Of a stretch of DNA of 64,000 nucleotides, positions 48,241 through 60,049 are shown one piece after another. Each line of letters opens with the position of its first letter. Positions within the stretch are counted from its first letter, which is position 1. The stretch comes from Trileptium ribeirensis (Eukaryota; Nematoda; Enoplea; Enoplida; Thoracostomopsidae): NCBI GenBank assembly GCA_030248225.1, contig JASANE010012597.1, positions 1 through 64,000 on the forward strand. The letters are read 5' to 3'. A program made the translations under genes and the position numbers. Under the pieces are notes generated by a model. It saw nothing but the letters and a program-made list of their open reading frames with translations, ran no database searches and was not told where the DNA came from.

Positions 48241-49642
48241 TGATCTAGTTCCCTCCTTTGTAACCAACAGGTTGTTTATTATGTAGGTATATTTTAGTTG
48301 TCTTGACTTTGAATAGATTTTGTAGCTGTTATGTCACAGCTACTTGGGAAAATTCTATGAATTTGTTAGATATAAACATATTATATCGGCTCTGAATCAG
48401 AAAAGGTGAGCTTGCAAATAGTCCGCAATAACCAACACTGCTATCACGAGGCTTCAGGTAGTGTCATCTATACAGTTATTATAGACAAACATCGTAGCAT
48501 TATGATGTTCAGCGGAAGAAGATTATGGCGTGAATATAGAAACATTTAAATCTAGTTTGCTACTGGCAAAAGTAAAGCTATATTATGTTTAAGAACTAGT
48601 TCGTTCTGCGCATCAGAATTGGCTGTACCCTTTCGAACGCGCACTGTTTTTCAAGCGTTTCCGCGCAACCGGAAATCTGGAAATTTTGACAAATATTAGA
48701 AAAATAAGAAGAATTCGGAAAATGTTCTTGCTGTTTCGGGATCGAAATTTTTTTGGAGTTGGACTTCAGTGCATCACAATAAACCAGACGGAAGCTGAGT
48801 CAGTAAATTTCTGAAATACGTAATGTAACATTTGGTGAGTGTATCCTTTTGCCTTGCTAAATTCTGATAATTCATACTGTCATATTGTTAAGAAGCCACC
48901 TTAGCAAGGCCAAAGATTGTCGAAGTGTCTTGTGTATCCGAAAAATACTGGTAAAATTCGGTACTTTTTGCTGGGGATTGAGACAATTTTTTTATGAAAA
49001 TGTAGCGGCAACCCAGTTCGCGGGTTGCTAACCGTACTTAGGAATGACTGGTTATGTTTTTTTCTCGGAGTGCGAAACAGCTGAAAATTGTTCGCATTTT
49101 TTTATGTTATAAGCAATATGGCTCCGTTTTCGCCTTTTAAAAATTATGGACAGATTTTTGGTTGTGTTGAGTCATTTTAATTAAGTTGTATGATTAGGGT
49201 CATGTAACGTATGCATACATAAATTGCAGGCACAGAAGACAGTAGAAACGGCATGCGTTGCGCTTTTGCCAGGTGCCGACATGAATTTATATTTCTGATC
49301 TGTTAGCAGTTGGGCTACACCTCACTTATCAAATATCCCGTTTTCGTTAGTTTGTCCGACATATTCGTTCCCAAAGTCCTATAAATGCACATGTTCTACT
49401 AAATGTATGATTTATTAATGTGTCTATATTTGTGTTTCTGTTTACTGAATATTATTGATGTTATGTTTCTAATGCTAAAAAGCTGTTATCGCCGGAAAAT
49501 ATTTTATTACCTAGATTAAAAGTACCTGAATATGAAGGTATGTAGTATGAGAGAAAAAACTGTTTCACCTAAAAATCTCCACGAGACTAAAATACAATAT
49601 CCGAGATTTTCGGAAGGTGGACAGTGTGTTTTAGGTAGATTT

Positions 49643-50731
49643 CAGGGAATGACCGGAAACAAAGTGCTCATTTTAAACCGGAACCGGAACCATAATTCAG
49701 ACGAAACTAAAATATGGCGGGAACAGATGGAAGGTAAAGTGGATTTAAATGAATTAAAAATTAGGGCCAACATTACTTTACATTAAACTTAAATGTGTCA
49801 AATCGACCATTATCCTTTTTCTGAAACTCAGAGAACTGAGGAAGCTCATAGTTGTATTTATCGATCAATATGTCGGTTTTTGGACACCCGGAGCAAAAAT
49901 GTCTTTCACTGTACACCCTTGTGTACATTGCGTAAAAGTGAAATGTGCTTTACAACGCATGGATAATTAGAATAAACATTTCGCCTGCTCACCTCCCTTT
50001 ACTACACATGTTTGTTACATGTTGTTTCATCGGAAACTGGAAATTATTTTGTTTTTTCTTGCTTTTAAGAGAAGATAATAGATGTAATTTTTATTAATAT
50101 GCATCAACGGAGCACTGTGTTTTTAGTATAGTGTTGGGCAATAGGGTGCGCGTCGTTGATGAGCAAATAAATAAATAAATATGATACTGTCGCATAGTTT
50201 TGATCAGAATTAAGTTCTCACAGCCAGACGCAGTTTCTGCAGATGTTACCTTACTTCAATATGAACTGAAATTTACAAATTTTACAAGCGCACTTGTAAG
50301 TGCGTCAACTCATTTATGTTAGCCAAGCATGCGCTAACTATTTCTATGTAATTCCCGTACTCTGTTACCGAGATTTGAACCATTTTGATTCTGAGCATAC
50401 CCCGCAGAGCTCACTGTACAAACATGAGAACAGTGTGAGCTAGGGTGGCGAAATTTTTCAGGTTAAGATATAAAATTCCTACTGAAAATTATGTGCCTAC
50501 TTACCGTTTCACGCAGCAAATTGTAAGTTATTCCTTTCTTTTGCTTGGTTGTATTGGAAATTTGATCATTGTGAGTATATTACATTATGTTTGAACCACG
50601 GATGAAGCAAAAAATGTGGAAAAACCGAAGGGATTTTAACCAGATTACGGTTCCGGTATAGGTTTTGCCCCTTTGCCATAACCGCGACCCGGAAACACGA
50701 TTTTCGCCTGAACCATTGGGCGTTCTCCCTG
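49643..50731 (-). mobile_element. hAT-type MITE, copy 3 (in inverted block)
   Basis: Ends CAGGGAATGACCGG (49643) and complement of CAGGGAG (50731) with imperfect flanks gtagattt and gtaatttt. It is the inverted-block counterpart of copy 2, not an independent insertion. Confidence 0.85.
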
Positions 50732-51629
50732 GTAATTTTTTAATATGGGTAGGGACATGATTTGAGTTTTTGTGTTCAAAGACTTTATCTGTCATGAGGT
50801 TTTATATGGTTCCATTTTATTTTCGCTACATTAAAAAATGCAGCTATATATTTAAAGATGTTTAAAATCCGCTTATCACAACATATTTTTGATCATATAA
50901 ATTGACCTGGGCAAATACAATATGTTTCTATTAGTTCAACCATTACGTATATATTTCACTCCACAAGATTTTATATTCAAAGGTAGATACTATGTTAGCA
51001 TTAATACTAGATTGGTTTCAAAGCTTTCAAAAATTGTTTCCTGGTTACCAGTTTGTAAAGAAAAGGCGCCAGCTTGCCCCCTTTATATTTAGCAATAACT
51101 CCTTCATTACGTTAAACTACATCTGTCGTATTTTCATATTCTAGGCTTATTTTTGCTAAAATGTAAAAAAAAATATATATATATATTGTAATTTTTGTAG
51201 TCTATTGAAACATTGTCGATATGTGGGTCTAAAAAAACATTTGTATTATGCACTACTGATAAATTTTATGACTTATGTAAATGTGCGCCGTATTTAATCA
51301 ATCTAAGGTTTTGCTATACTAAATCTAATTTTTTTGAAAAAGTTGGGCTTATATATGTATTGATGTCGTATAATACACGGAACCCCAGTATATGCAGGTA
51401 GATTCGAATTAGATCAACCAGGCATTAGGCAGATATATAATTTTGGAACCACCGTAGAACCCAAGGAAAAAATTAATGTTTCCTACTACTTCTAGGCTCA
51501 CACCAACAGCGATAATATCGGGTCAATTATTTAAGTTCTAATTATGTCACTAGATAGCTGTTTGTTGCAGACGGCGACAATAATTGCTTCTCTGCTCACG
51601 CGACGAAGTTAATTGTATATTATATTTAG

Positions 51630-51798
51630 CTTGACGAGCACGAATTGGTAATCGCTAAGCATGTGGTACCTCCAACCAACGGCGTTGACTTGGTCTGATA
51701 TTGGTGGCTATGGTCATCTTGTTCAGGAAATAAAGGATACACTCATTTTACCAATCGAAACTATTAAAGACTTCGCCATTTGCTTCTCCAACCTAAAG
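51630..51798 (+). pseudogene. ATAD1 exon, second copy, frameshifted
   Basis: Matches the exon at 43870-44035 on the opposite strand, with the splice-site bases kept (tatttag, gtagtt) but three extra single bases (169 instead of 166 nt). The first extra base, in the codons just before WSDI, shifts the frame. It cannot replace the good exon, and its orientation is opposite to the rest of the gene. Confidence 0.85.
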
Positions 51799-52277
51799 GT
51801 AGTTGTTAACTCGGGTGTTTTTAATTTGTTTTCAAGTATAAGTGAAGCGTGCTGCTGCCATTAGGTTTTAGTTAAATTGTCCTTTATGTTAATGCTATAT
51901 AAATACTCTGATTGTAACAATCGATGGTTCAGTGAAACCTTTCGCCCACCCTCCTGGTGTCCCTAATTGAGGCGTTTCATTTCAATTTCAGTATGACGTA
52001 AACAGTATTGTTTCTGAAAAAGAAGTATACGGTCAAACTAACTGGCGTCATTAAGCAGCGTTTGGGATACCATATTAACTTATTTGTGTAATAAATGATT
52101 TGTATATTAACGGTTAATGGTGTTCACTACAAATATTTCGCGGAGGCTGCGATGGATTTCTTTAATATAGTATATATCACTGAAATGGGAACGCGTTAGC
52201 CGTTGGGAAATCATGGCGGTAAAAGTGAATCACCAAGCTAAAATAAGTGCAGAGCTTTATTGATAATATACCTAGAA

Positions 52278-52670
52278 CGCATTTGGCATTAGAGCACAAG
52301 GCAATAATTTTCCAAGCAGAAATTCTTGCAATTGTAAATGTGCTTGAACATCTTGTGGAATAAGATTCTACGAGGGAAACATATTTCAAATTTATGAGCA
52401 GCCAAGCTGTCCTACAGCTATTGGTTCATGGGTATTGTGTCAGCCGCTGTTGAATGCTATAGAGAAATTAGATTCAGGGTGCTGAAAATATGGTTTGTTT
52501 GTCCAGGGTTAAGGGACACTCTGCGTCTTAGGCGTGATGAAACTGTGGACACCTTGGATAGAAGAGGGCTTGTTGCGGATGTTGGGCCTGAACCTTGCGT
52601 TCCAGTTTCCTCTCCCATAGTGAAGACCGCGCTCGTGCGGACCTTGTGTGGACAACAAGAAAAAAGAATT
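52278..52670 (+). pseudogene. LINE RNase H fragment (copy 2)
   Basis: Plus-strand counterpart of 43021-43402: KAIIFQAEILAIVNVLEHL, a stop, then SSQAVLQLLVHG, VLKIWFV, and GPEPCVPVSSPI. It is the clearest of the three copies and shows jockey/R1-type RNase H, interrupted by a stop codon. Confidence 0.65.
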
Positions 52671-53654
52671 TGACAGACGACACGCAGGGTTCGTTTGAGT
52701 AGTCAACCTAGTGGGATTTGTAAAACGCTCGCTATGACTGATGTGACGCTTTGCATGCCGGCTGAGAGTGGTTGAATTAAAATGACACTTTGCTTTTATG
52801 CTCGTTCCTTTTGATATAGCAACAGTACAGATGCCAGCATCAAGCAGTTATTGTGTCTAGCTAGATTTTGGTAAGTGATTTCTGAATGGTTTGTGAAATG
52901 AGGCAGCGATGGATTCTGGTAACCTTCTGCGTTTCTACTTTCTTTAATTAAATGTGGAACGGATTCCGGAATAGCTATTTCGACAATGCAGCTAATTTCA
53001 TCAGGCTGTTGACGCTCTATAAAATTTCACACGGGCCCATTCAAACCCAATTTTGGCCCAGCTATAAATAGAATAGTGTTCCGTTGATATAAGCATGCAT
53101 TACACTATAGAACGATCAATAACACCCATGTACATAATCTTGCTTTGCAGGCAGTTTTTTGCCATTTCATGTTTATTGGCCCCATTTTTAAACCTTAACC
53201 AAGAACCCGAGCGTAAGGTGCAAATGCTTTGTAAGATTTTATCAAGCGTCAACAGCCCTATGAAATTAGCCTAATTTTGTTGAAATAGCTATTTCTGGAA
53301 TCATTTTCACATTTAATTTCAAAGAAGTAGAAACGCAAAAGGTTTCAGAATCCATCGCTGCCCTCATTTCACAAACCGTTCAGAAATGAATTCCAATTCT
53401 AAGCTCTCAACGCAATAACTGCTCTATGCTGGCATCTGTACTGTTGCCATATCAAAAGGAACAGGCATGAAGCAAAGTGTCATTTCCATTCAACTCAATT
53501 CTCAGCCGGCATGCAAAGCGTCCACATCAGTCATAGCGAAGTGTTTTACAAATCCACTAATAAGGTTCGACTGCTTTCAAACGAACCTGGCGTGTCAAAT
53601 TTCTTGTCGGAAGTGTTGTTGACCAAGGTCCAGCATAGTTCTTCACTATAAAAG

Positions 53655-53983
53655 GAAACTAAAACCCCAAAGGTTCGCCAAACATCTTAAATAAAGCCTC
53701 TTTATCCAAGGTGTCCACAGTTTCATAGCGCCTAATACCAAGTATTACCTTTAACCCTGGACAAACAAACCATATTTTCAGCACCCCTAATCTAATTTCT
53801 TATAGCATTCAACAGCGGCTGACAATAATACCGATGAACCAGAGGCTGCAGGACAGCTTGGCTGTCACAGAAAAGTCCAAACATTACTTCCCTTTAGAAT
53901 CTTATTCCACAAGATGTTCAGCACATCTACAATTGCAAGACTTCTGCTTGAAATCTTGCCTTGTGCTCTAATGCCAAATGCGT
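53655..53983 (-). pseudogene. LINE RNase H fragment (copy 3)
   Basis: Counterpart of 43021-43402 with further small deletions; shorter and more broken than the other two. Confidence 0.55.
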
Positions 53984-54464
53984 TCTAGATATCTCGATAA
54001 AAGCTCTGCACTGATTCTAGCTTGGTTATCACTTTAACCGCCATGATTTCCCAACGGCTAACGCGTTCCATTTTCAGTGATATCTGCTATACTTAAGAAG
54101 TTCGCATTGTAGCCTTTCACGAAATATTTGTAGTGAACACCGTTTACCGTTAACCAACAAAACATTCTATACACAAAATAAGTTATATGGGATCCCAAAC
54201 GCTGCTTAATGACGCCAAAGTTCACCGTACATTTATCTCTTTCGGAAACAATACTGTTTTACGTCATACTGAAATTGAACGAACGCCTTTAATTAGGGAC
54301 ACCAGGAGGGTGGGCAAAAGGTTTACCTGAACCATCAAGAATTGCTACAATTAGAAAAATTTTATGTAGCATAACATAAAGGACAATTAACTAAAAAACC
54401 TAATGGCAGCAGCACGCTTCACTAGATGGAAAACAAATTCAAAGAGACCCCAGTTAACAACTAC

Positions 54465-54632
54465 CTTTAGGTGGGAAGCAATCGGCGAAGTCTTTAATAG
54501 TCTAATTGGTAAAAATGAGTGTATCCTTTTATTTCCTGAACAAGATAACCATAGCCACCAATATCAGACCAGTCAACACCATTCGGTTGAAGGTACCACA
54601 TGCTAAGCAATTACCAATTCGTGCTAGTCAGA
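54465..54632 (-). pseudogene. ATAD1 exon, third copy, with stops
   Basis: Same exon on the minus strand, 168 instead of 166 nt. Two nonsense changes appear in the first codons (GAG and CAG positions of copy 1 now read TAG), plus one-base insertions. Several differences from copy 1 are C to T or G to A at former CpG sites. Confidence 0.85.
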
Positions 54633-55507
54633 CTAAATATAATATACAATTAACTTCATCGCTTGAGCGGAAGAGCGAATTATTGTAGCCGTCTGCAACA
54701 AACAGCTATCTAGTGACATAGTAAAAACTTAAATAATTTACCCTATATTATCGCTGTTAGTCTAGCCTAAGGGTAGTATAAAAACATTAATTTTTACCTT
54801 GGGTTCTACAGTAGTTCCAAAATTATATATCTGCCTAATGCCTGGTTGATGCGAATCTACCCTGCATATACTGGGTTTTAAATGACTATATAACATCAAT
54901 ACATATATACCGTTTTTCAAAAAAATTATATTTAAATAGCAACGCCTTCAATCAATTACACCCGGCGCACATTTACATCATAGTTATAAAATTCACCAGT
55001 AGTGCAGCAACAAAATGTTTTCTGAATACTGACACATCGACAATGTTTCAGCAGTACAAAATTAATATATATATATATATATATTTACATTTCAGAATAA
55101 AAGCTAGATATGAAAATCCGGACAGGATGTCAGTCAACATAATGAAGGAGTTATTGCTACAGAAAATGGGGCAAACTGCGCCTTTTCTTTACAAACTGTA
55201 ACCAATAAACAGTCTCCGAAAAGCTTTGAACCAATCTCGTATTAATGCTAACATAATATGACCTCTAGATAAAATATATAGAGTGACAATATACAGTAAT
55301 GGTTGAATGCAAGAAAACATAGTGATTACCAGGGTCAAGAAATTATATAATCACAAAATATTATTGATAAGCGGAATAAACATCTTTAATATATAGTGGC
55401 ATTTTTAAAAGATGTAGCGAAATAAATGGAATCATACCAAACCTCATGACAGATAAGTCTTTTAACACAAAAATTCAATCATGTCCCCTACCCATATTAA
55501 AAATTAG

Positions 55508-56607
55508 CAGGGAGTAACCGGAATTCCGGTTCCAGCGAAAATCGTGTTCCGGTTACGGTTCCGGCAGAGGGCAAAAACCATACTGGAACCAGAAGTCCGG
55601 TTTAAAAATTTTGTTTGAAATTTTTCCACTATTTTTGCTTCATCCGTAGTCCAAACATAATGTAATATATATCTACAATGATGAAGTTCCAATACAACCA
55701 AGCGAAAGAAAAAAATAACGCATCAATTTGCTGCGTGAAACGTAAGTAGGGCACATAATTTCAGTAGGAATTTTATATTTTAACCTGCAGGAATTTGTTA
55801 ACAAAACTAAGCCAGGTTGATGCTTGTAGCAGTTATTTTACACATTCAGAAGTCTGCGGGGTATGTTAGAATTAAATTGGTTCAACTCGGTAACAGAGTA
55901 TGAATTACATAGAAGTAGTTAGCGCATGCTTGGCTAACATAAATTGAGTCACGCACTAGCAAGTGCGCTTGTAAACTTTGTAAATCAGTCCATATTGAAG
56001 TAAGGTAACATCTGCAGAAACTGCGTTCTTGGCTGTGAACTTAATTTATTAAAACTATGCGAGCAGTATCACAGTATTTATCATCATTGTCATCTAACTG
56101 ACGTGCACTGATTGCCCAACACTATACTAAACAGTGTCTCTGTCCACTGATTAGAAAATTACATTCTATCATCTTCTCTTAAAAGCAAAGAAAACAAAAT
56201 AATTTCCAGTTTCCTATGAAACAACATGTAACAAACATGTGTAGTAAAGGGAGGCGACAGGGCGAAAATGTTTATTCTACACTCCATGCGTTGTAAGCAC
56301 ATTCAGTTTTACGCAATGTACACAAGGGTGTACAGTGGAAGGCATTTTTTGCTCTGGGTGTCCAAAAACCGACATATTGATCGATAAATAAACATTATTA
56401 GCTTCCTCAGTCTCTTTAAAGTTTCAGAAAAGCAATAATGCCATCGCAATACATTAAGTTTAATGTAAAAGTAATGTTGGCCCTAATTTTTAATTCATTT
56501 TAAATCCACTTTACCTTCATCTGTTTTGCTATATTTAAGTTTCGTTGACCAGGTTCCGGTTCCGGTTTAAATGGACAGTTCCGATTGCTGGTTCCGGTTA
56601 TTCCCTG
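55508..56607 (+). mobile_element. hAT-type MITE, copy 4
   Basis: Begins CAGGGAGTAACCGG and ends GGTTATTCCCTG, flanked by aaaattag and aaaattac. Counterpart of copy 2 inside the third block. Confidence 0.85.
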
Positions 56608-57848
56608 AAAATTACCTAAAACACACTGTCCACAGCCTTCCGAAATCTTGGGCAGATTGATCTTTAGTCTCGTGGAGATTCCAAGGCGGGGCAAACAAGT
56701 TTTTTCTCTATACTACATACCTTCATATTTTCAGGTACTTTTAACTGAGGTACAAATATTTTCCGGCTATAAAACAGCTTTTTAGCATTAGAAACATAAT
56801 ATTTACAAATATTCAGTAAACAGAAAACACAAATATAGACACATTAATAAATCATACATTTAGTAGAACATGTGCATTTAGAGGCAACTTCGGAACGAAT
56901 ATGTCGGACAAACTAACGAAAACGGGGATTTGATAAGTGAGGTGTAGCCCTACTGTGAACAGATCAGATAAATATAAATTCATGTCGGCACCGGAAAGTG
57001 CAACGCATGCCGTTTCTACTGTCTTCTGCGGCTGCAATTTATGTATGCATACGTTACACTACCCTAATCATAGATGAATTAAAAAATGACTCAACACAAC
57101 CAAAAATCTGTCCCATAATTTTTAAAAGGCGAAACGGAGCATATCTCTGCTTATAACATAAAAAATGCGACAATTTTCAGCTGTTTCGCACTCCGAGAAA
57201 AAAACATAACCAGTCATTCCTAAGCACGGTTAGCAACCCGCTGAAACTGGGTTGCCGCTATATTTTCATAAAAAAATTGTCGAATCCCCAGGATAAAAGT
57301 ACCGAATTTTACCAGTATTTTTCGGATACACAAGACAACACTTCGACAATCTTTGGCCTTGCTAAGGTGGCTTCTTAACAATATGACAGTATGAATTATC
57401 AAAAATTAGCAAGGCAAACAGACACCACCAAATGTTACATTACGTATTTCAGAAATTTATGTACTTGAGTTCGGTTGGTCTATCTGCGATGCACTTGAGT
57501 CCAAGTTTGAAAAAAAATTTCGATCCCGAAACAGCAAGAACATTTTCCGAATTTTTTCTTATTTTTCCCAAATATTTTGTCAAAATTTCCAGATTTCCCG
57601 GTTGCGCGGAAACGCTCTGAAACAGGTGCGCGTTCGAAAGGGTACAGCCAATTCTGATGCGCAGAAACTAACTAGTTCTTAAACATAATATAGCTTTACT
57701 TTTGCCAGTAGCAAACTTACATTTACATGTTTGATATTCAACTTGCTCATAATCTTCTTCGCCTAAAATAAACATCATAATGCTACTATGTTCGTCTATA
57801 ATAATGAAAAATATATATATGACACGACCTGAAGCCTCGTGATAGCAG

Positions 57849-58019
57849 TGTTGGTTATTGCGGACTATTTGCAAGCTTATTTTTTCTGATTCAGAGCCGA
57901 TATAATATGTTTATATTTGTAACAAATTCATAGAATTTTCCCAGAGCTGCTACATAACAGCTACAAAATCGATTCAAAGTCAAGACAACTAAAATATACC
58001 TACATAATAAACAACCGTT
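57849..58019 (+). repeat. About 175-bp repeat X, left copy
   Basis: Starts tgttggttattgcgg and matches 58664-58840 with few changes. The two flank a LINE tail and share a trailing ggaaaatgataaaacaaatt sequence, so X plus trailer was a two-unit tandem repeat into which the LINE inserted. Confidence 0.75.
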
Positions 58020-58029
58020 GGTTACAAGG

Positions 58030-58625
58030 AGGGAACTTAGATCAAGAGTATTTTCATGGATACATAGAAAGTTTATTCACAGATGGCTGAATGCTAGCCA
58101 ATGTAAGCACTGCAAGATCTTGGTCAAAGCACCAGATGCAAGATCTTGGTCAAAGCACCAGAAAGTCAGAGAAGCAAATTCTTATTACAACTTAGTAAGG
58201 ATAAATTGAGACAATGTGTCCAAATTTTAACAGGACACTGCTGGCTCGCATATCATATGCATAAGATGAAGAGGACGGAAAGCAAAAATTGCTCCAATTG
58301 CGGAGTTAGCGAAACTGCAGATCATTTTTTATGCACATGTGAAGTGTTTAAAGAAGAAATAAAGGAGGTTTTTGGGAAAGAGCAGATAAGACTAGAGGAA
58401 GTCCATAAGTATGGGATTAAAAGAATCAGTAGATTTATTCTAAGCAGCGGGAGACTAGATAAGGAACACCTATGAGGTCGTGAGGTTAACAGTCAGATAC
58501 AAAATTTCTAGATTCAGCTTATATATAGAGGACTTGTCCTGTGGATGTTGCAATGGGCTTACATTTTTAGCCTCCGCAACACTTTGGGTGTATATCCACT
58601 AAACTTCCTGTATGTATGTATGTAT
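58030..58625 (+). pseudogene. 5'-truncated LINE, RNase H to 3' tail
   Basis: Flanked by an exact 10-base duplication ggttacaagg (58020-58029 and 58626-58635) and ending in a (TATG)n-like tail, which marks a target-primed LINE insertion. The protein remnant is the C-terminal end of a jockey/R1-type ORF2: RKFIHRWLNASQCKHCKIL, then LRQCVQILTGHCWLAYHMH, then a C-x2-C...H-x4-C zinc-binding motif (NCSNCGVSETADHFLCTC). A 26-base tandem duplication (58108-58160) shifts the frame between the two parts. Stop at 58473. Confidence 0.8.
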
Positions 58626-58663
58626 GGTTACAAGGAAAATGATAAAACAAATTTGAAACTGAG

Positions 58664-58840
58664 TGTTGGTTATTGCGGATTATTTGCAAGCTTATTTTTT
58701 CTGATTCAGACCCGATATAATATGTTTATATTTGTAACAAATTCATAGAACTTTCCCAGAGCTGCTACATAACAGCTACAAAATCGATTCAAAGTCAAGA
58801 CAACTAAAATATACTTACATAATAAACAACCGTTAGTTAC
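58664..58840 (+). repeat. About 175-bp repeat X, right copy
   Basis: Partner of 57849-58019, followed by the same ggaaaatgataaaacaaatt trailer that also precedes it. Confidence 0.75.
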
Positions 58841-58925
58841 AGGGAAAATGATAAAACAAATTTGAAACTGAAACACACTTTATATTTTTCATGAAAAAAT
58901 CTCAAGCCCAGATTAGTTAATTGAC

Positions 58926-60049
58926 AATAACTGCTACCACTTGTGTAGCTTAACACATTGTAAATAGTCTCTGCATGCACGCACACAATTACTGAGCATA
59001 CAATATTACTGATACCGCGTGAAAGGAATCTGAGGGAGAATGTAGTTCCCGAATAGGGATCGGTAATAAGCTAACTCAATATTCTTCCTCTGTCACAGTC
59101 GTACTAAATGGCTCAAGTGTTCTAGAGCGCAAACACAAAACTAACGCGCTGCTTAAACTAAATTTAAGCATTCTCTATATAAGTATTATGTAAATTAATT
59201 TTTGATGACGGTACACCCATCGCACCGCTTAGCACCTAGGTTTTTATACATCTCAGACATGGGGCAAGAACCAGATCAACTACTCACCCTTTCTAAGAAC
59301 AGGAGGTCGCAACTAGGGTCAATCCCATGACCGTTTTAGCAGCGAGCAACCGGATCCCCAACTGTAACACGGCAACTTTACCCGTTAAACACATTGGATG
59401 CGCTACTCAGATCAACCGCTGACCTTTAATTAAAGAAGGAGGTCGCAATTAGGGTCAAGCCCATAACCCTTTTAGCAGTGACGCAACAGATCTGTAACTG
59501 TGACACGATTACTTTACCAGTCAAACACATTGCTTGCGCTATTCTAAAATTACGCTGCGCATTTCGTTACCCCCGTGATGTGCTGTATGAGACCATAAAT
59601 TTACTCGAACCGAAAAAAGCCAATTAGACAAGCACTACGACACTAGAACGTAAAGTTTGCATAAAATTATTAGCTACAAGGTACCTATGTACGAGAGAGT
59701 ACAATAAAGAAGGAGCTACGATATTCAAGAAACAACCAACGGAGCGGAAGAGCATGATAATCGATTTCTTTGAATATTTTTCCAAGCAGAATTAGTAATA
59801 ACCAAGGAAGAATCACATCACATGAGAGTATGAATTTCGCTAAAATAAAGACAACAAAAGTTGTGGTGAAAAAACGAAGATTTAACGGGTCAGGGGCAGA
59901 TGCCTCCTCCATGATCACAGCGGAGCCACTGCATAAAACACCCTGGAATAAGTCTCTGTACCTAGTCGCTTACCCAAGACGCCTTCAAGTAAACAATCAC
60001 AAATTGTTGACACGAACTTATGCAAAATATGTTGGACTTTATAAGTGAA
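58926..60049. repeat. Two-unit 136-bp direct repeat in noncoding sequence
   Basis: The landmark aggaggtcgcaa occurs at 59301 and 59437, and the units agree through agggtcaa, ttttagcag, aactgt(a/g)acacg and aaacacattg to about 59545. The rest of the stretch shows nothing that I recognise; a 92-codon plus frame at 59770-60048 has no known family. Confidence 0.6.

Larger units (their letters stand above)
47353..53024 (-). repeat. Triplicated block, copy 2 (inverted)
   Basis: Reverse-complement of 53236-58925. The left junction, at 47351, turns from forward copy 1 sequence directly into reverse sequence, skipping the last 0.95 kb of the block as seen in copy 3. The right junction at 53024/53025 turns back into forward copy 3 and omits about 210 bases. 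Many one-base indels separate it from the other copies. Confidence 0.9.
53025..58925 (+). repeat. Triplicated block, copy 3 (forward)
   Basis: Direct match to 42431-47350, then runs about 0.95 kb further (to 58925) into sequence found only in copy 2. It begins inside a satellite B unit at cacacgggcccattc. Confidence 0.9.

Noticed and set aside
51661..51864. Plus-strand frame with TWSDIGGYGHLVQEIKDTLI as a genuine ATAD1 start exon
   Set aside because: It is the inverted second copy of the exon with three one-base insertions; only the copy at 43870-44035 fits the phase, strand and order of the other exons.
57849..58840. Repeat X pair as LTRs of a small LTR element
   Set aside because: The internal segment is a LINE tail with its own 10-base duplication and a simple-repeat 3' end, and the X trailer lies on both sides, which fits a LINE inserted in a tandem repeat.
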